Assembly: GCA_021613375.1 (NCBI GenBank)
Contig: CM038705.1
Coordinates: forward strand, 8,534,595 to 8,598,594
DNA: 64,000 nucleotides
Direction of reading: 5' to 3'
Source: Megaleporinus macrocephalus
Taxonomy: Eukaryota > Chordata > Actinopteri > Characiformes > Anostomidae
Shown: in pieces, positions 22,711 to 34,112 of the stretch
Layout: the number at the start of each line of letters is the position of its first letter
Numbering within the stretch: position 1 is the stretch's first letter
The notes under the pieces: model-generated
Told to the model about the DNA's origin: nothing
The model's input: only the letters and a program-made list of their open reading frames with translations
Database searches by the model: none
Position numbers and translations under genes: made by a program

Positions 22711-23238
22711 GACAGTTAAAGATCTGAATAATGAATAACGTGTTGAGTATTAGAAGTGAACAGTGTATTGGCTGATGCTGGATCAGTATATTAATGTTTT
22801 ATAAGGGATGCCAGTGAGTCTGATCTGATGGTTGATGATGCGGAAGAGGAACTGGGTCACTGTCTGTATGTTTACTGCTTTAAATAGGTTGCTGGCGTTT
22901 GATGTATTGTGTCCTGTAGGAGCTCTACAGCGCTGGGTGTGGTGTTTTGATCTTTGTTTGTCATGTGCTTTGTCCCACATTTCTTTTTTGTGTACCTTCA
23001 CGTTGAGTCTTTCGCTCTCTATCCCTTTTTCTCTCCCGTTCTCTCTCTCTTTCTCTCCCTCTCTCTTTCTCTCTCTCTCTCCTCCGCTCCTCTATGTTAA
23101 GTGCACACCAGGGATTCCAGTATTTCATTAGATTTATTACACAGTATGCTGCACTACTGCACCACTGAGAACACACTCTCTCTCTCTCTCTCTCTTGCTA
23201 TATATCTTGCTCTGGCTCTCTCCTTCTCTTCTTTTCTC
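22711..23238. other. unique spacer followed by CT-rich runs
   Basis: 22711-23000 is unremarkable. 23000-23100 and 23175-23238 are CT-rich. Frames at 22783-23176 are short and partly made of the CT run. No gene is supported. Confidence 0.45.
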
Positions 23239-25479
23239 TCTATTCTCCCCTGCTTTCTCTTTTGTTCTCACTTGTTTCTCAGTCTCTTTTTTCTGTCTCA
23301 TTGTCTCTCTCACACTTACTCACTTCAGCTACTTATAACTGAATTCTATTCAATTTTATTTTATTTCTATCCAGTTCAGTTCTTTTCAGTACAGTATAAT
23401 CCAATCCAGTCAATTTCAGTTCAGTTCAGTCCATTTAACTCCAGTCCAATCCAATTCAGTCCCATCCCATCCTGTTCTTTTCAGTCTAATCCAGTCCAGT
23501 TCATTTTAGTCCAGCTCAAGCTTGTCACATCCTACTCCATCTGGTTACTTTCAGTCTAATCCAATCTAGTTCATTTAGTCCAGCTCAAGATCATCACATC
23601 CTAAATCATCTGTTTATTTTTAGTCTAATCCAATTCAGGTTATTTTAGTCCAGCTCAAGCTCATTACATCCTAACTCATCTATTTATTTTTAGTTTAATC
23701 CAATTCAGGTTATTTTAGTCTAGCTCAAGTTCATTACATCCTAACTCATCTATTTATTTTTAGTCTAATCCAATCCAGTTCATTTTAGTCTAGCTCAAGC
23801 TCATTACATCCTAACTCATCTATTTATTTTTAGTCTAATCCAATTCAGGTTATTTTAGTCTAGCTCAAGTTCATTACATCCTAACTCATCTATTTATTTT
23901 TAGTCTAATCCAATTCAGGTTATTTTAGTCTAGCTCAAGTTCATTACATCCTAACTCATCTATTTATTTTTAGTCTAATCCAATTCAGGTTATTTTAGTC
24001 TAGCTCAAGTTCATTACATCCTAACTCATCTATTTATTTTTAGTCTAATCCAATTCAGGTTATTTTAGTCTAGCTCAAGTTCATTACATCCTAACTCATC
24101 TATTTATTTTTAGTCTAATCCAATTCAGGTTATTTTAGTCCAGCTCAAGCTCATTACATCCTAACTCATCTATTTATTTTTAGTCTAATCCAATTCAGGT
24201 TATTTTAGTCTAGCTCAAGCTCATTACATCCTAACTCATCTATTTATTTTTAGTCTAATCCAATTCAGGTTATTTTAGTCTAGCTCAAGCTCATTACATC
24301 CTAACTCATCTATTTATTTTTAGTCTAATCCAATTCAGGTTATTTTAGTCTAGCTCAAGCTCATTACATCCTAACTCATCTATTTATTTTTAGTCTAATC
24401 CAATTCAGGTTATTTTAGTCTAGCTCAAGCTTATTACATCCTAACTCATCTATTTATTTTTAGTCTAATCCAATTCAGTTCATTTTAGTCCAGCTCAAGA
24501 TCATCACATTTTACCATATCTGGTTACATTCAGTCTAATCCAATCCAGTTCATTTTAGTCCAGTTTAAGATCATGACATATTTTAGTTCAGTTTAAGTTC
24601 ATCACATCCTACTCCATTCAGTTATTTTCAGTCTAATTTAGTCCAGTTCATTTTAGTCTAGCTCAAGATCATCACATCCTAACCCATCTATTTATTTTCA
24701 GTCTAATCCAATCTAGTTCATTCTAGTCCAGCTCAAGTTCATCACGTCCTAACCCATCTATTTATTTTCAGTCTAATCCAATCCAGTTTATTTTAGTCCA
24801 TCTGAAGCTCATCGCATCCTACCACATCCAGTTATTTTCAGTCTAATCCAATCTAGTTCATTGTAATCCAGTCTGATTAGCTAAATCAGACATGCCATCC
24901 TGTCACATCTTTTTATTTTCTGTTTAATACAATGAAATATAATTCAGTTCAATTACGTTCAATTGAAATTCAGTTTATATTTAATAACATTCAAATTCAA
25001 ATTCAGTTCAGATTAATTTAATTTAATTTAATTTAATTAAACCAAGTTCAGTTTCAGTTCCATCCAATCCAATTCAGTTCAGTTCTCTGCTGACTCTCAT
25101 CCTCTCTTTATGCCTCTCATTCTATCTCTCTTTTCTTCTTTCCATCGTTCTCTTGCTATTAAAGTTAGTTTGCCTTTATCATTTGCCTTTTCTCTGTCCC
25201 CTCTTTCTTTCTGAGCCTCTCCCTTTCATTCTCTCCTCTGTTTTCTTTCGCTTTGTTGGTCCATGCTCTGAATTTGTCCTCCATATTCTTTCTCTCCCTC
25301 TCTTTCTCTGTCTTCTCTCTCTCCCCCTCCCCTTCCTTACTCTACATGTTCTCCTGCCTCTCTCCTACATTGATCAACATCCCATTCCCCTCCACCCTTC
25401 CTCTCCAGCACGCTGTAATTCATCCCTCTATCTTTCTTTACCCTTCCTTCCACAGTAGCTAATCCCAAACTACTGAATA

Positions 25480-25547
<68 letters not shown>

Positions 25548-25596
25548 CATCTATTTCTATCTCCCCCTCAGTCTTTCAGCACATATCATCATATCA
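23239..25596. repeat. large tandem duplication, unit 1 (about 2.36 kb)
   Basis: Starts at the CTCTATTCTCCCCTGCTTTC block and ends at CACATATCATCATATC. The same sequence order begins again at about 25597. The offset is about 2362 bp at the left side and about 2886-2890 bp at the right side, because internal arrays differ in length. The flanking non-array DNA is almost identical between units: the proteins predicted from 25153-25458 and 28043-28348 are the same. The duplication is therefore recent, or is kept homogeneous, or is an assembly effect. Confidence 0.93.
23480..24880. repeat. 70-bp minisatellite, array in unit 1
   Basis: The unit includes CTAACTCATCTATTTATTTT, TAGTCTAATCCAATTCAGGT, TATTTTAGTCTAGCTCAAG and TTCATTACATC. 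About 13-14 well-kept units run from about 23600 to 24480, with diverged edge units on both sides. Next to the array is CAGTTCAGTCC-type DNA, and a short (TTTAA)n run lies at about 25018-25041. Near 24580 this array lacks about 0.77 kb that the second array carries (roughly 26725-27475). Confidence 0.93.
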
Positions 25597-28369
25597 TCTC
25601 TCTATTCTCCCCTGCTTTCTCTTTTGTTCTCACTTGTTTCTCAGTCTCTTTTTTCTGTCTCATTGTCTCTCTCACACTTACTCACTTCAGCTACTTATAA
25701 CTGAATTCTATTCAATTTTATTTTATTTCTATCCAGTTCAGTTCTTTTCAGTACAGTATAATCCAATCCAGTCAATTTCAGTTCAGTTCAGTCCATTTAA
25801 CTCCAGTCCAATCCAATTCAGTCCCATCCCATCCTGTTCTTTTCAGTCTAATCCAGTCCAGTTCATTTTAGTCCAGCTCAAGCTTGTCACATCCTACTCC
25901 ATCTGGTTACTTTCAGTCTAATCCAATCTAGTTCATTTAGTCCAGCTCAAGATCATCACATCCTAAATCATCTGTTTATTTTTAGTCTAATCCAATTCAG
26001 GTTATTTTAGTCCAGCTCAAGCTCATTACATCCTAACTCATCTATTTATTTTTAGTCTAATCCAATCCAGTTCATTTTAGTCTAGCTCAAGCTCATTACA
26101 TCCTAACTCATCTATTTATTTTTAGTCTAATCCAATTCAGGTTATTTTAGTCTAGCTCAAGTTCATTACATCCTAACTCATCTATTTATTTTTAGTCTAA
26201 TCCAATTCAGGTTATTTTAGTCTAGCTCAAGTTCATTACATCCTAACTCATCTATTTATTTTTAGTCTAATCCAATTCAGGTTATTTTAGTCCAGCTCAA
26301 GCTCATTACATCCTAACTCATCTATTTATTTTTAGTCTAATCCAATTCAGGTTATTTTAGTCTAGCTCAAGCTCATTACATCCTAACTCATCTATTTATT
26401 TTTAGTCTAATCCAATTCAGGTTATTTTAGTCTAGCTCAAGCTCATTACATCCTAACTCATCTATTTATTTTTAGTCTAATCCAATTCAGGTTATTTTAG
26501 TCTAGCTCAAGCTCATTACATCCTAACTCATCTATTTATTTTTAGTCTAATCCAATTCAGGTTATTTTAGTCTAGCTCAAGCTTATTACATCCTAACTCA
26601 TCTATTTATTTTTAGTCTAATCCAATTCAGTTCATTTTAGTCCAGCTCAAGATCATCACATTTTACCATATCTGGTTACATTCAGTCTAATCCAATCCAG
26701 TTCATTTTAGTCCAGTTTAAGATCATGACATCCTAACCCATCTGGTTACTTTCAGTCTAATCCAATCTAGTTAATTTAGTCCAGCTCAAGATCATTACAT
26801 CCTAATCCATCTGGTTACTTTCAGTCTAATCCAATCTAGTTCATTTAGTCCAGCTCAAGATCATCACATCCTAATCCATCTGGTTACTTTCAGTCTAATC
26901 CAATCTAGTTCATTTAGTCCAGCTCAAGTTCATTACATCCTAATCCATCTGGTTACTTTCAGTCTAATCCAATCTAGTTCATTTAGTCCAGCTCAAGTTC
27001 ATTACATCCTAAATCATCTGTTTATTTTTAGTCTAATCTAATTCAGTTCATTTTAGTCTAGCTCAAGCTCATTACATCCTAACTCATCTATTTATTTTTA
27101 GTCTAATCCAATTCAGTTCATTTTAGTCTAGCTCAAGTTTATTACATCCTAACTCATCTATTTATTTTTAGTCTAATCCAATTCAGTTCATTTTAGTCTA
27201 GCTCAAGTTTATTACATCCTAACTCATCTATTTATTTTTAGTCTAATCCAATTCAGTTCATTTTGGTCTAGCTCAAGATCATCACATCCTACCCTATCTG
27301 GTTACATTCAGTCTAATCCAATCCAGTTCATTTTAGTCCATCTTAAGATCATCACATCCTCTCCGATCTGGTTATTTTCAGTCTAATCCAATCTAGTTTA
27401 TTTTAGTCCAGTTGAAGCTCATCACATCCTAACCTACCTATTTAGTTGCAGTCTAATTTAGTCCAGATTATTTTAGTTCAGTTTAAGTTCATCACATCCT
27501 ACTCCATTCAGTTATTTTCAGTCTAATTTAGTCCAGTTCATTTTAGTCTAGCTCAAGATCATCACATCCTAACCCATCTATTTATTTTCAGTCTAATCCA
27601 ATCTAGTTCATTCTAGTCCAGCTCAAGTTCATCACGTCCTAACCCATCTATTTATTTTCAGTCTAATCCAATCCAGTTTATTTTAGTCCATCTGAAGCTC
27701 ATCGCATCCTACCACATCCAGTTATTTTCAGTCTAATCCAATCTAGTTCATTGTAATCCAGTCTGATTAGCTAAATCAGACATGCCATCCTGTCACATCT
27801 TTTTATTTTCTGTTTAATACAATGAAATATAATTCAGTTCAATTACGTTCAATTGAAATTCAGTTTATATTTAATAACATTCAAATTCAAATTCAGTTCA
27901 GATTAATTTAATTTAATTTAATTTAATTAAACCAAGTTCAGTTTCAGTTCCATCCAATCCAATTCAGTTCAGTTCTCTGCTGACTCTCATCCTCTCTTTA
28001 TGCCTCTCACTCTATCTCTCTTTTCTTCTTTCCATCGTTCTCTTGCTATTAAAGTTAGTTTGCCTTTATCATTTGCCTTTTCTCTGTCCCCTCTTTCTTT
28101 CTGAGCCTCTCCCTTTCATTCTCTCCTCTGTTTTCTTTCGCTTTGTTGGTCCATGCTCTGAATTTGTCCTCCATATTCTTTCTCTCCCTCTCTTTCTCTG
28201 TCTTCTCTCTCTCCCCCTCCCCTTCCTTACTCTACATGTTCTCCTGCCTCTCTCCTACATTGATCAACATCCCATTCCCCTCCACCCTTCCTCTCCAGCA
28301 CGCTGTAATTCATCCCTCTATCTTTCTTTACCCTTCCTTCCACAGTAGCTAATCCCAAACTACTGAATA

Positions 28370-28427
<58 letters not shown>

Positions 28428-28481
28428 GTCTTTCATCTATTTCTATCTCCCCCTCAGTCTTTCAGCACATATCATCATATC
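25597..28481. repeat. large tandem duplication, unit 2 (about 2.88 kb)
   Basis: A second copy of 23239-25596. It ends at CACATATCATCATATC, after which the sequences differ (CGTCCCAGTT here against ATCTCTCTATTC in unit 1). It includes its own (CT)n run at about 28372-28418 (unit 1: about 25482-25540) and its own (TTTAA)n run near 27908. No gene lies in either unit. Confidence 0.93.
25840..27770. repeat. 70-bp minisatellite, array in unit 2
   Basis: The same 70-bp unit as at 23480-24880, but a longer array. It holds a sub-block of TGGTTACTTTCAGTCTAATC units at about 26730-27010, and CAATTCAGTTCATTTTAG variants at 27040-27270. The core array here is shorter than in unit 1 but carries the extra ~0.77-kb segment, so the two arrays have gained and lost units separately since the duplication. 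Confidence 0.9.
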
Positions 28482-28735
28482 GTCCCAGTTCTAACACGGG
28501 GGGCCCCTGAGGGTCCGTCCTTTAATGAGTGTGAGGGCCACGTCATCAATATTTCACCAACCGCCCCCCCCCCAAACACCCCCCACCCTCCTCCCCGCTG
28601 CTGTTTACTCAATCACACCACTAATTAAACACACCATTCATTAAATTTTCAGCTTTTCTTTCGCCCACTGTTTTCTTGTTTTTATTCATTGGGGTTTGTT
28701 TGTCTGTCTAAGTGGCGCGAGCGAGCGTGGGAGCG
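28482..28735. other. non-repetitive island with C-rich run
   Basis: A short stretch of complex sequence between the duplication and the purine tract, with C runs near 28561-28600 and AT-rich words such as CACTAATTAAACACACC and CATTCATTAAATTTTC. It could be regulatory (homeodomain-type TAATTA words are present). There is no direct proof, and the function is unknown. Confidence 0.35.
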
Positions 28736-28800
28736 GAGGACAGAGAGAGAGAGAGAGAGAGGGAGCGAGGGAGAGGAGGAGGAAGAGGAAGAGGAAGGGA
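28736..28800. repeat. (GA)n-rich run
   Basis: GAGAGAGA followed by GGAGGAAGAGGAAGAGG-type purines, immediately before a unique stretch (28801-28885). Confidence 0.85.
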
Positions 28801-28885
28801 AATTGTAGCTGTGTGTTGTTGTTTAGATTGTCTAGTTTTTTTTGTGTACAGCAAAACAGGCTGTCCTCATTTTCCTGCTGAGTTT

Positions 28886-29036
28886 ATTTCTCTCTCTCCC
28901 TCCCCCTCTCTCCCTCTCTCTCTCTCTCTCTCTCCCTCATTCTTTGTATCTCTCCGGAGACAGCAAAGCACAGCTGATGCATGTTGCTTTCATCATAGAG
29001 AGAGAGAGAGGGAGAGAGAGAGAGAGAGAGAGGATG
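28886..29036. repeat. CT run facing GA run, potential large hairpin
   Basis: A CT/CCCTC-rich block (about 28889-28937) and a GA/GGGAG-rich block (about 28998-29034) are separated by about 60 bp. They are mutually complementary, so a single strand could fold back on itself. Open frames crossing this pair are artefacts. Confidence 0.8.
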
Positions 29037-30480
29037 ACTGAAAAGAAGGAGATAAGAAAACGAAAGAAGGGAGAGAAAGAGAATAAAAGAGGAATTGGAT
29101 GATGGAGGAAAAGGAGGTGGACTGAAAGAGAAAAACGGAGGCGGAGAGAGAACAAATGTGAGGAGGAGAAAGATAAACGGAATCCAGAATAAGCAAGAAG
29201 GAAAAGAAGAGTAACAGCATGAGGGAGAGACAAGGTGAGAAAAAGGGAGATGAAGAAAGGGAGGACAGAGAAGGGAAAAGGAGAGTGTGGAGGAGCAAAG
29301 AGAGAAATGGAATTAGAAAAAGAAAAGACATGAGAACAGTAGAGAAGGAAAGAGGGAAACAGAAGAGAAAGAAGAAAAGAGAATGAGAGAAGGGAGGAAC
29401 AGAGAAAAGAAGGAAACAGAAGAGAAGGAAGAAAAGAGAATGAGAGAAGGGAGGAACAGAGAAAAGAAGGAAACAGAAGAGAAGGAAGAAAAGAGAATGA
29501 GAGAGGGGAGGAAAAGAGAAAAGAAGGAAACAGAAGAGAAGGAAGAAAAGAGAATGAGAGAAGGGAGGAAAAGAGGGAAACAGAAGAGAAGGAAGAAAAG
29601 AGAATGAGAGAAGGGAGGAAAAGAGGGAAACATAAGAGAAGGAAGAAAAGAGAATCAGAGAAGGGAGGAAAAGAGGGAAACAGAAGAGAAAGAAGAAAAG
29701 GGAATGAGAGAAGGGAGGAAAAGAGGGAAACAAGAGAATGAAGAAAAGAGAATGATAGAAGGGAGGGAAAGAGGGAAACAGGAGAAAGAAGGAAAGAGAA
29801 TGGGAGAAGGGAGGAAAAGAGTGAAACAGAGGAGAAAGAAGGAAAGGGAATGAGAGAAGGGAGGAAAAGAGTGAAACAGGAGAAAGAAGGAAAGGAAATG
29901 AGAGAAGGGAGGAAAAGAGGGAAGCAGAAGAAAAGAGAATGGGAGAAGGAAGGAAAAGAGGGAAACAGAAGAGAACGAAGAAAAGAGAAAGAGATGGGAG
30001 GGAAAGAGAAAAGAGGGAAACAGAAGAGAAAGAAGAAAAGAGAATGAGAGGGGAGGAAAAGAGAAAAGAGGGAAACAGAAGAGAAAGAAGAAAAGAGAAT
30101 GAAAGAATGGAGGGAAAGAGACAAGAAGGAACAGACGAGAAAGAAGAAAAGGGAATGAGAGAAGGGAGGGAAACAGGACACAAGGAAAAGAGAATGAGAG
30201 GAGACGAGCGAAAGCACAGAGAGAAAGGAAGAGAGATGTAGAGAAATGCAGCAGGAGATGAAAAGAGGCCAAAGAAAAAAGAATGAAAAAACCAGAGGGA
30301 GAGAAACAGCAAGAGAAAGAAAAGAAAACTGAAGAAAAGAAAGATGAAAGGAAAAAGAGGGAGAAAAAAGGAGATGAAGAGGGGAAACAGAGGAAGGAAA
30401 CAGAAGGAAAGAGGAGTTAAGCAGGTAGAGGAGGAGTGAAAGAGGAGAAGAAAAGAAAAAGTGGCGACAGAGTTCAACAT
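29037..30480. repeat. polypurine tract with 50/57-bp tandem units
   Basis: The plus strand is almost all A and G for about 1.4 kb. From about 29340 to 30200 a unit built of GGGAGGAAAAGAGGGAAACA, GAAGAGAAGGAAGAAAAGAG and AATGAGAGAA repeats every ~50 or 57 bp, about 16 times. The minus strand is free of stop codons for up to 495 codons (28993-30480), coding only serine, leucine, phenylalanine and proline. This is what an unbroken pyrimidine strand must give, and it is not a gene. Confidence 0.95.
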
Positions 30481-30548
30481 TGTTGTTGTTGCTTCTTTAT
30501 CTGATCAGCGTTAAGCTGCTCTGGGCCTCAGCAATAAAGAACTGAACT

Positions 30549-30549
30549 C

Positions 30550-30606
<57 letters not shown>

Positions 30607-30678
30607 GACAGAGAGAGAAATGAGCACAGAGTACATCTCAGTGGGATCGCTCCTGTGCCAGTCTTTTTTGGTTTTAAT

Positions 30679-30712
<34 letters not shown>

Positions 30713-30821
30713 TCTCTCGTTCTGTTGTTTGTCACCCCTCTATTTTCTCGTCTTTTTGTTCCTGCCTTAGCGAACGACTGGTTACAGCTACATCATCCAC
30801 AGACTCTCAGAGGAGCTGCGC

Positions 30822-30870
<49 letters not shown>
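30549..30870. repeat. GA - CT - GA microsatellite trio
   Basis: GA-rich at about 30549-30620, CT-rich at about 30679-30720, and GA-rich again at about 30824-30868. Neighbouring runs are complementary, so alternative hairpins are possible. The spacers are unique. Confidence 0.9.
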
Positions 30871-30871
<1 letters not shown>

Positions 30872-31734
30872 CTTTAAAGAACAGTAGAGGTTGATCAGCA
30901 GTCGTCCTTGTCGTTCCTCTTTTCCCATCTCACTCCCTCTCTCTTTCTCTCTGCCTTTGCTTTTCTTCTTTTCTTTTTTTAGGTCTCCCTCTCTGTCTCC
31001 CCATCTCTTTCATTCGTAACTAGACGGATACAGACGGAAACTTTAAAGCTCAGAAGGAAGTTGCTGAGTTACAGCCAAACCACCTGAACTGTACACACAC
31101 ATATATAACAAGAGAAGCTATAAGTCTGATCTGGGTCTCAGAGGCTCCTCCCACATGGATCGTCTGATGTTCACTGTACGTGCTGTACGTTGGGCAGTGA
31201 TTGGATGAATTCAGGTGCCGGCTGCTGCTTCCCTTCATCTGAATTTGCATAGATATAGAGGCTGTCCCGGAACGTAGCACCTTTCTGGAAGAACTTTATG
31301 CAAATGAGGCGAGTAGCAACCAATCAAACTGAGTCACCCTGCGAAGCCCAAAATAGGCGTTTAAAAGTCAGAGGTGTCGCGTCGGATTTCGCAGGAGTTG
31401 TTCAAACCACGTCATACGTCTTTACGCATTAGAGTCACACGCGCAAGCTCGGAAGAAGGTCAGGCCTGAAACGCTAGATCAGCCTTTGCTGATGAAGATG
31501 TGATTATAGTGTAACTGTAGTGGATCGTTCTCTCACATCATCAGAACACAGCACCTTAACCGTGTTCCTCTTTGAAAATGTTCTAGCTAGCTGGTGTTTT
31601 AGCTGCTGGGCTATACTTGCTATACATCATTTCATTGGTTAGTTACAGTAGGTCATTGTGGGTCAACACTAGGTTCCTGTGTTCCCCTGACTTTGTTGAA
31701 ATACTTAGGACCTACTTGTGATCAGTAATAAATT
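30871..31734. other. unique sequence, no gene seen
   Basis: Pyrimidine-rich at 30910-31010, then mixed sequence. A 76-codon minus-strand frame at 31050-31280 is not recognisable. The stretch near 31240-31330 holds a small cluster of promoter-type words, described separately. Confidence 0.4.
31243..31324. promoter_or_regulatory. paired octamer motifs plus CCAAT box (tentative)
   Basis: ATTTGCAT at 31243-31250 and its exact inverse ATGCAAAT at 31298-31305 are octamer (POU-factor) words separated by 47 bp. A CCAAT word follows at 31320-31324. Such words occur by chance and also inside fish repeats, and no transcript start can be seen. This is a motif observation only. Confidence 0.2.
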
Positions 31735-33900
31735 TACATTTTCCAGAATACTATTTTCCAGAATACTATATTTCCAAGGTATTATATTTTCTAAGTGTTG
31801 TATTTCTAGAGTCATATACTTCCAGGGTATTATATTTTCTAATTGTTATATTTCTAGAGTCATATACTTCCAGGGTATTATATTTTCTAATTGTTATATT
31901 TCTAGAGTCATATACTTCCAGGGTATTATATTTTCTAATTGTTATATTTCTAGAGTCATATACTTCCAGGGTATTATATTTTCTAATTGTTATATTTCTA
32001 GAGTCATATACTTCCAGGGTATTATATTTTCTAAGTGTTATATTTTCAGAGTCGTATATTTCCAGGGTATTATATTTCCATGGTATAATATTTACAGGAT
32101 ATTATATTTCATTGGTCCTATATCCCTAGGCTCTAAGTGTTATATTTCCAGAGTCGTATATTTCCAGGGTATTATATTTTCTAAGTGTTAGATTTCTAGA
32201 GTTGTATATTTCCAGGGTATTATATTTTCTAAGTGTTATGTTTCCAGAATCGTATATTTCCAGGGTATTATATTTTCTAAGTGTTATATTTCTAGAGTTG
32301 TATATTTCCAGGGTATTATATTTTCTAAGTGTTATATTTCCAGAGTCGTATATTTCCAGGGTATTATATTTTCTAAGTGTTATATTTCTAGAGTTGTATA
32401 TTTCCAGGGTATTATATTTTCTAAGTGTTATATTTTTAGAGTTGTATATGTCCAGGGTATTATATTTTCTAAGTGTTATATTTCTAGAGTTGTATATTTC
32501 CAGGGTATTATATTTTCTAAGTTTTATATTTTTAGAGTCGTATATTTCCAGGGTATTATATTTTCTAAGTGTTATATTTCTAGAGTCGTATATTTCCAGG
32601 GTATTATATTTTCTAAGTGTTATATTTTTAGAGTCGTATATTTCCAGGGTATTATATTTTCTAAGTGTTATATTTCCACGGTATTATATTTTCTATATGT
32701 TATATTTCTAGAGTTGTATATTTCCAGGGTATTATATTTTCTAAGTGTTATATTTCCATGGTATTATATTTTCTAAGTGTTATATTTCCAGGGTATTGTA
32801 TTTTCTAAGTGTTATATTTTTAGAGTCGTATATTTCCAGGGTATTATATTTTCTAAGTGTTATATTTCTAGAGTCGTATATTTCCAGGGTATTATATTTT
32901 CTAAGTGTTATATTTCCACGGTATTATATTTTCTATATGTTATATTTCTAGAGTTGTATATTTCCAGGGTATTATATTTTCTAAGTGTTATATTTCCATG
33001 GTATTATATTTTCTAAGTGTTATATTTCCAGGGTATTGTATTTTCTAAGTGTTGTATTTCTAGAGTCGTATATTTCCAGGGTATTATATTTTCTAAGTGT
33101 TATATTTCCAGGGTATTGTATTTTCTAAGTGTTACATTTCTAGAATTGTATATTTCCAGGGTATTATATTTTGTAAGTGTTATATTTCTAGAGTTGTATA
33201 TTTCCAGGGTATTATATTTTCTAAGTGTTATATTTCCAGGGTATTATATTTCCAGGGTCTTGTACAAGGGCGTGGATTTGACATTGCTGGGAATGTATGT
33301 ATCCGTGAACCCCCCCTCCACACTGTATTTCCATGGTATTATATTTACAGGATATTATATTTAATTGGTCCTATATCCCTAGGCTCTTATACCTCCAGCA
33401 TCCTGTATTCCCAGGATACTATATTTATAGAGTATTACATGTCCAGGGTCCTGTATTTCCATGGTATTATATATATATAGGGTATTTTATTTTCGCGGTC
33501 CTATATTACTAGGGTCTTATACTTTCAGCATCCTATATTCCCAGGGTACTATATTTACAGGGTATTATATTTCCAGGATCATATATGTTTAGGGCCCTAT
33601 ATTCCCAGAGTGTTGTACATCAAGGGGATTTTTGTTGCAGGGTCCTTAATTATAAGGATAAACTAACTTTCCATGTTAGTATATTTATTATATTTCCAGG
33701 ATGTTATGTTCCCTAAGTGTTGTATATCCGGAGATGTATATTTCCGGGGTATAAGATTTCCAGGGTCCTGTATTCTCAGGGCACTATATTTAAATGTTAT
33801 TGTATTTCCAGGGTCTTATACTTCCAATGTCCTATATTTCCAGGGTATTATATTTTAGGGTATTACATTTATAGGGTATTATATTTCCAGAATCCGATGG
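31735..33900. repeat. 48-bp minisatellite, decaying at its right end
   Basis: The unit comprises TATTTCTAGAGTCGTATAT, TTCCAGGGTATTATATTTTC and TAAGTGTTA, repeated about 30 times to about 33260. A larger block of a few hundred bp with TTTCCACGGTATTATATTTT near 32670 recurs near 32910. From about 33260 to 33900 only the CCAGGGTATTATATTT half-unit remains, with irregular spacing. The 48-bp length keeps frames open (157 and 169 codons at 31718-32711), so these frames are not evidence of a protein. Confidence 0.95.
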
Positions 33901-34112
33901 TTCAATGGAATTTCAATTTTGCACACTTTTGCACGACATGAGTTAAATCATTACAAGTAAATCAGGTTCAGTTAAGCTTTAAATAGTTGAGTTAAAATGT
34001 GAAAGATGATCAGAAATTAAATTTAGCCAATTTCACTCAATCAAGTTCAAAAATAAATCTCGGATTAAACTCTCAGATTAAAAACTGAAAGAAAACCATT
34101 GCATATCATACA

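Noticed and set aside
25153..28352. Identical 101-codon proteins at 25153-25458 and 28043-28348 as a duplicated gene
   Set aside because: They lie in the CT-rich edge of the tandem duplication. Two overlapping frames exist in each copy and none has a recognisable domain. Identity reflects DNA duplication, not coding constraint.
28937..30480. Minus-strand frames of 426 and 495 codons
   Set aside because: They are the complement of a pure purine tract, which cannot contain stop codons. Composition is only serine, leucine, phenylalanine and proline, and two frames overlap.
31718..32711. 157- and 169-codon plus frames
   Set aside because: Products of the 48-bp array. The same residues appear in all frames of the repeat, and no protein family fits.
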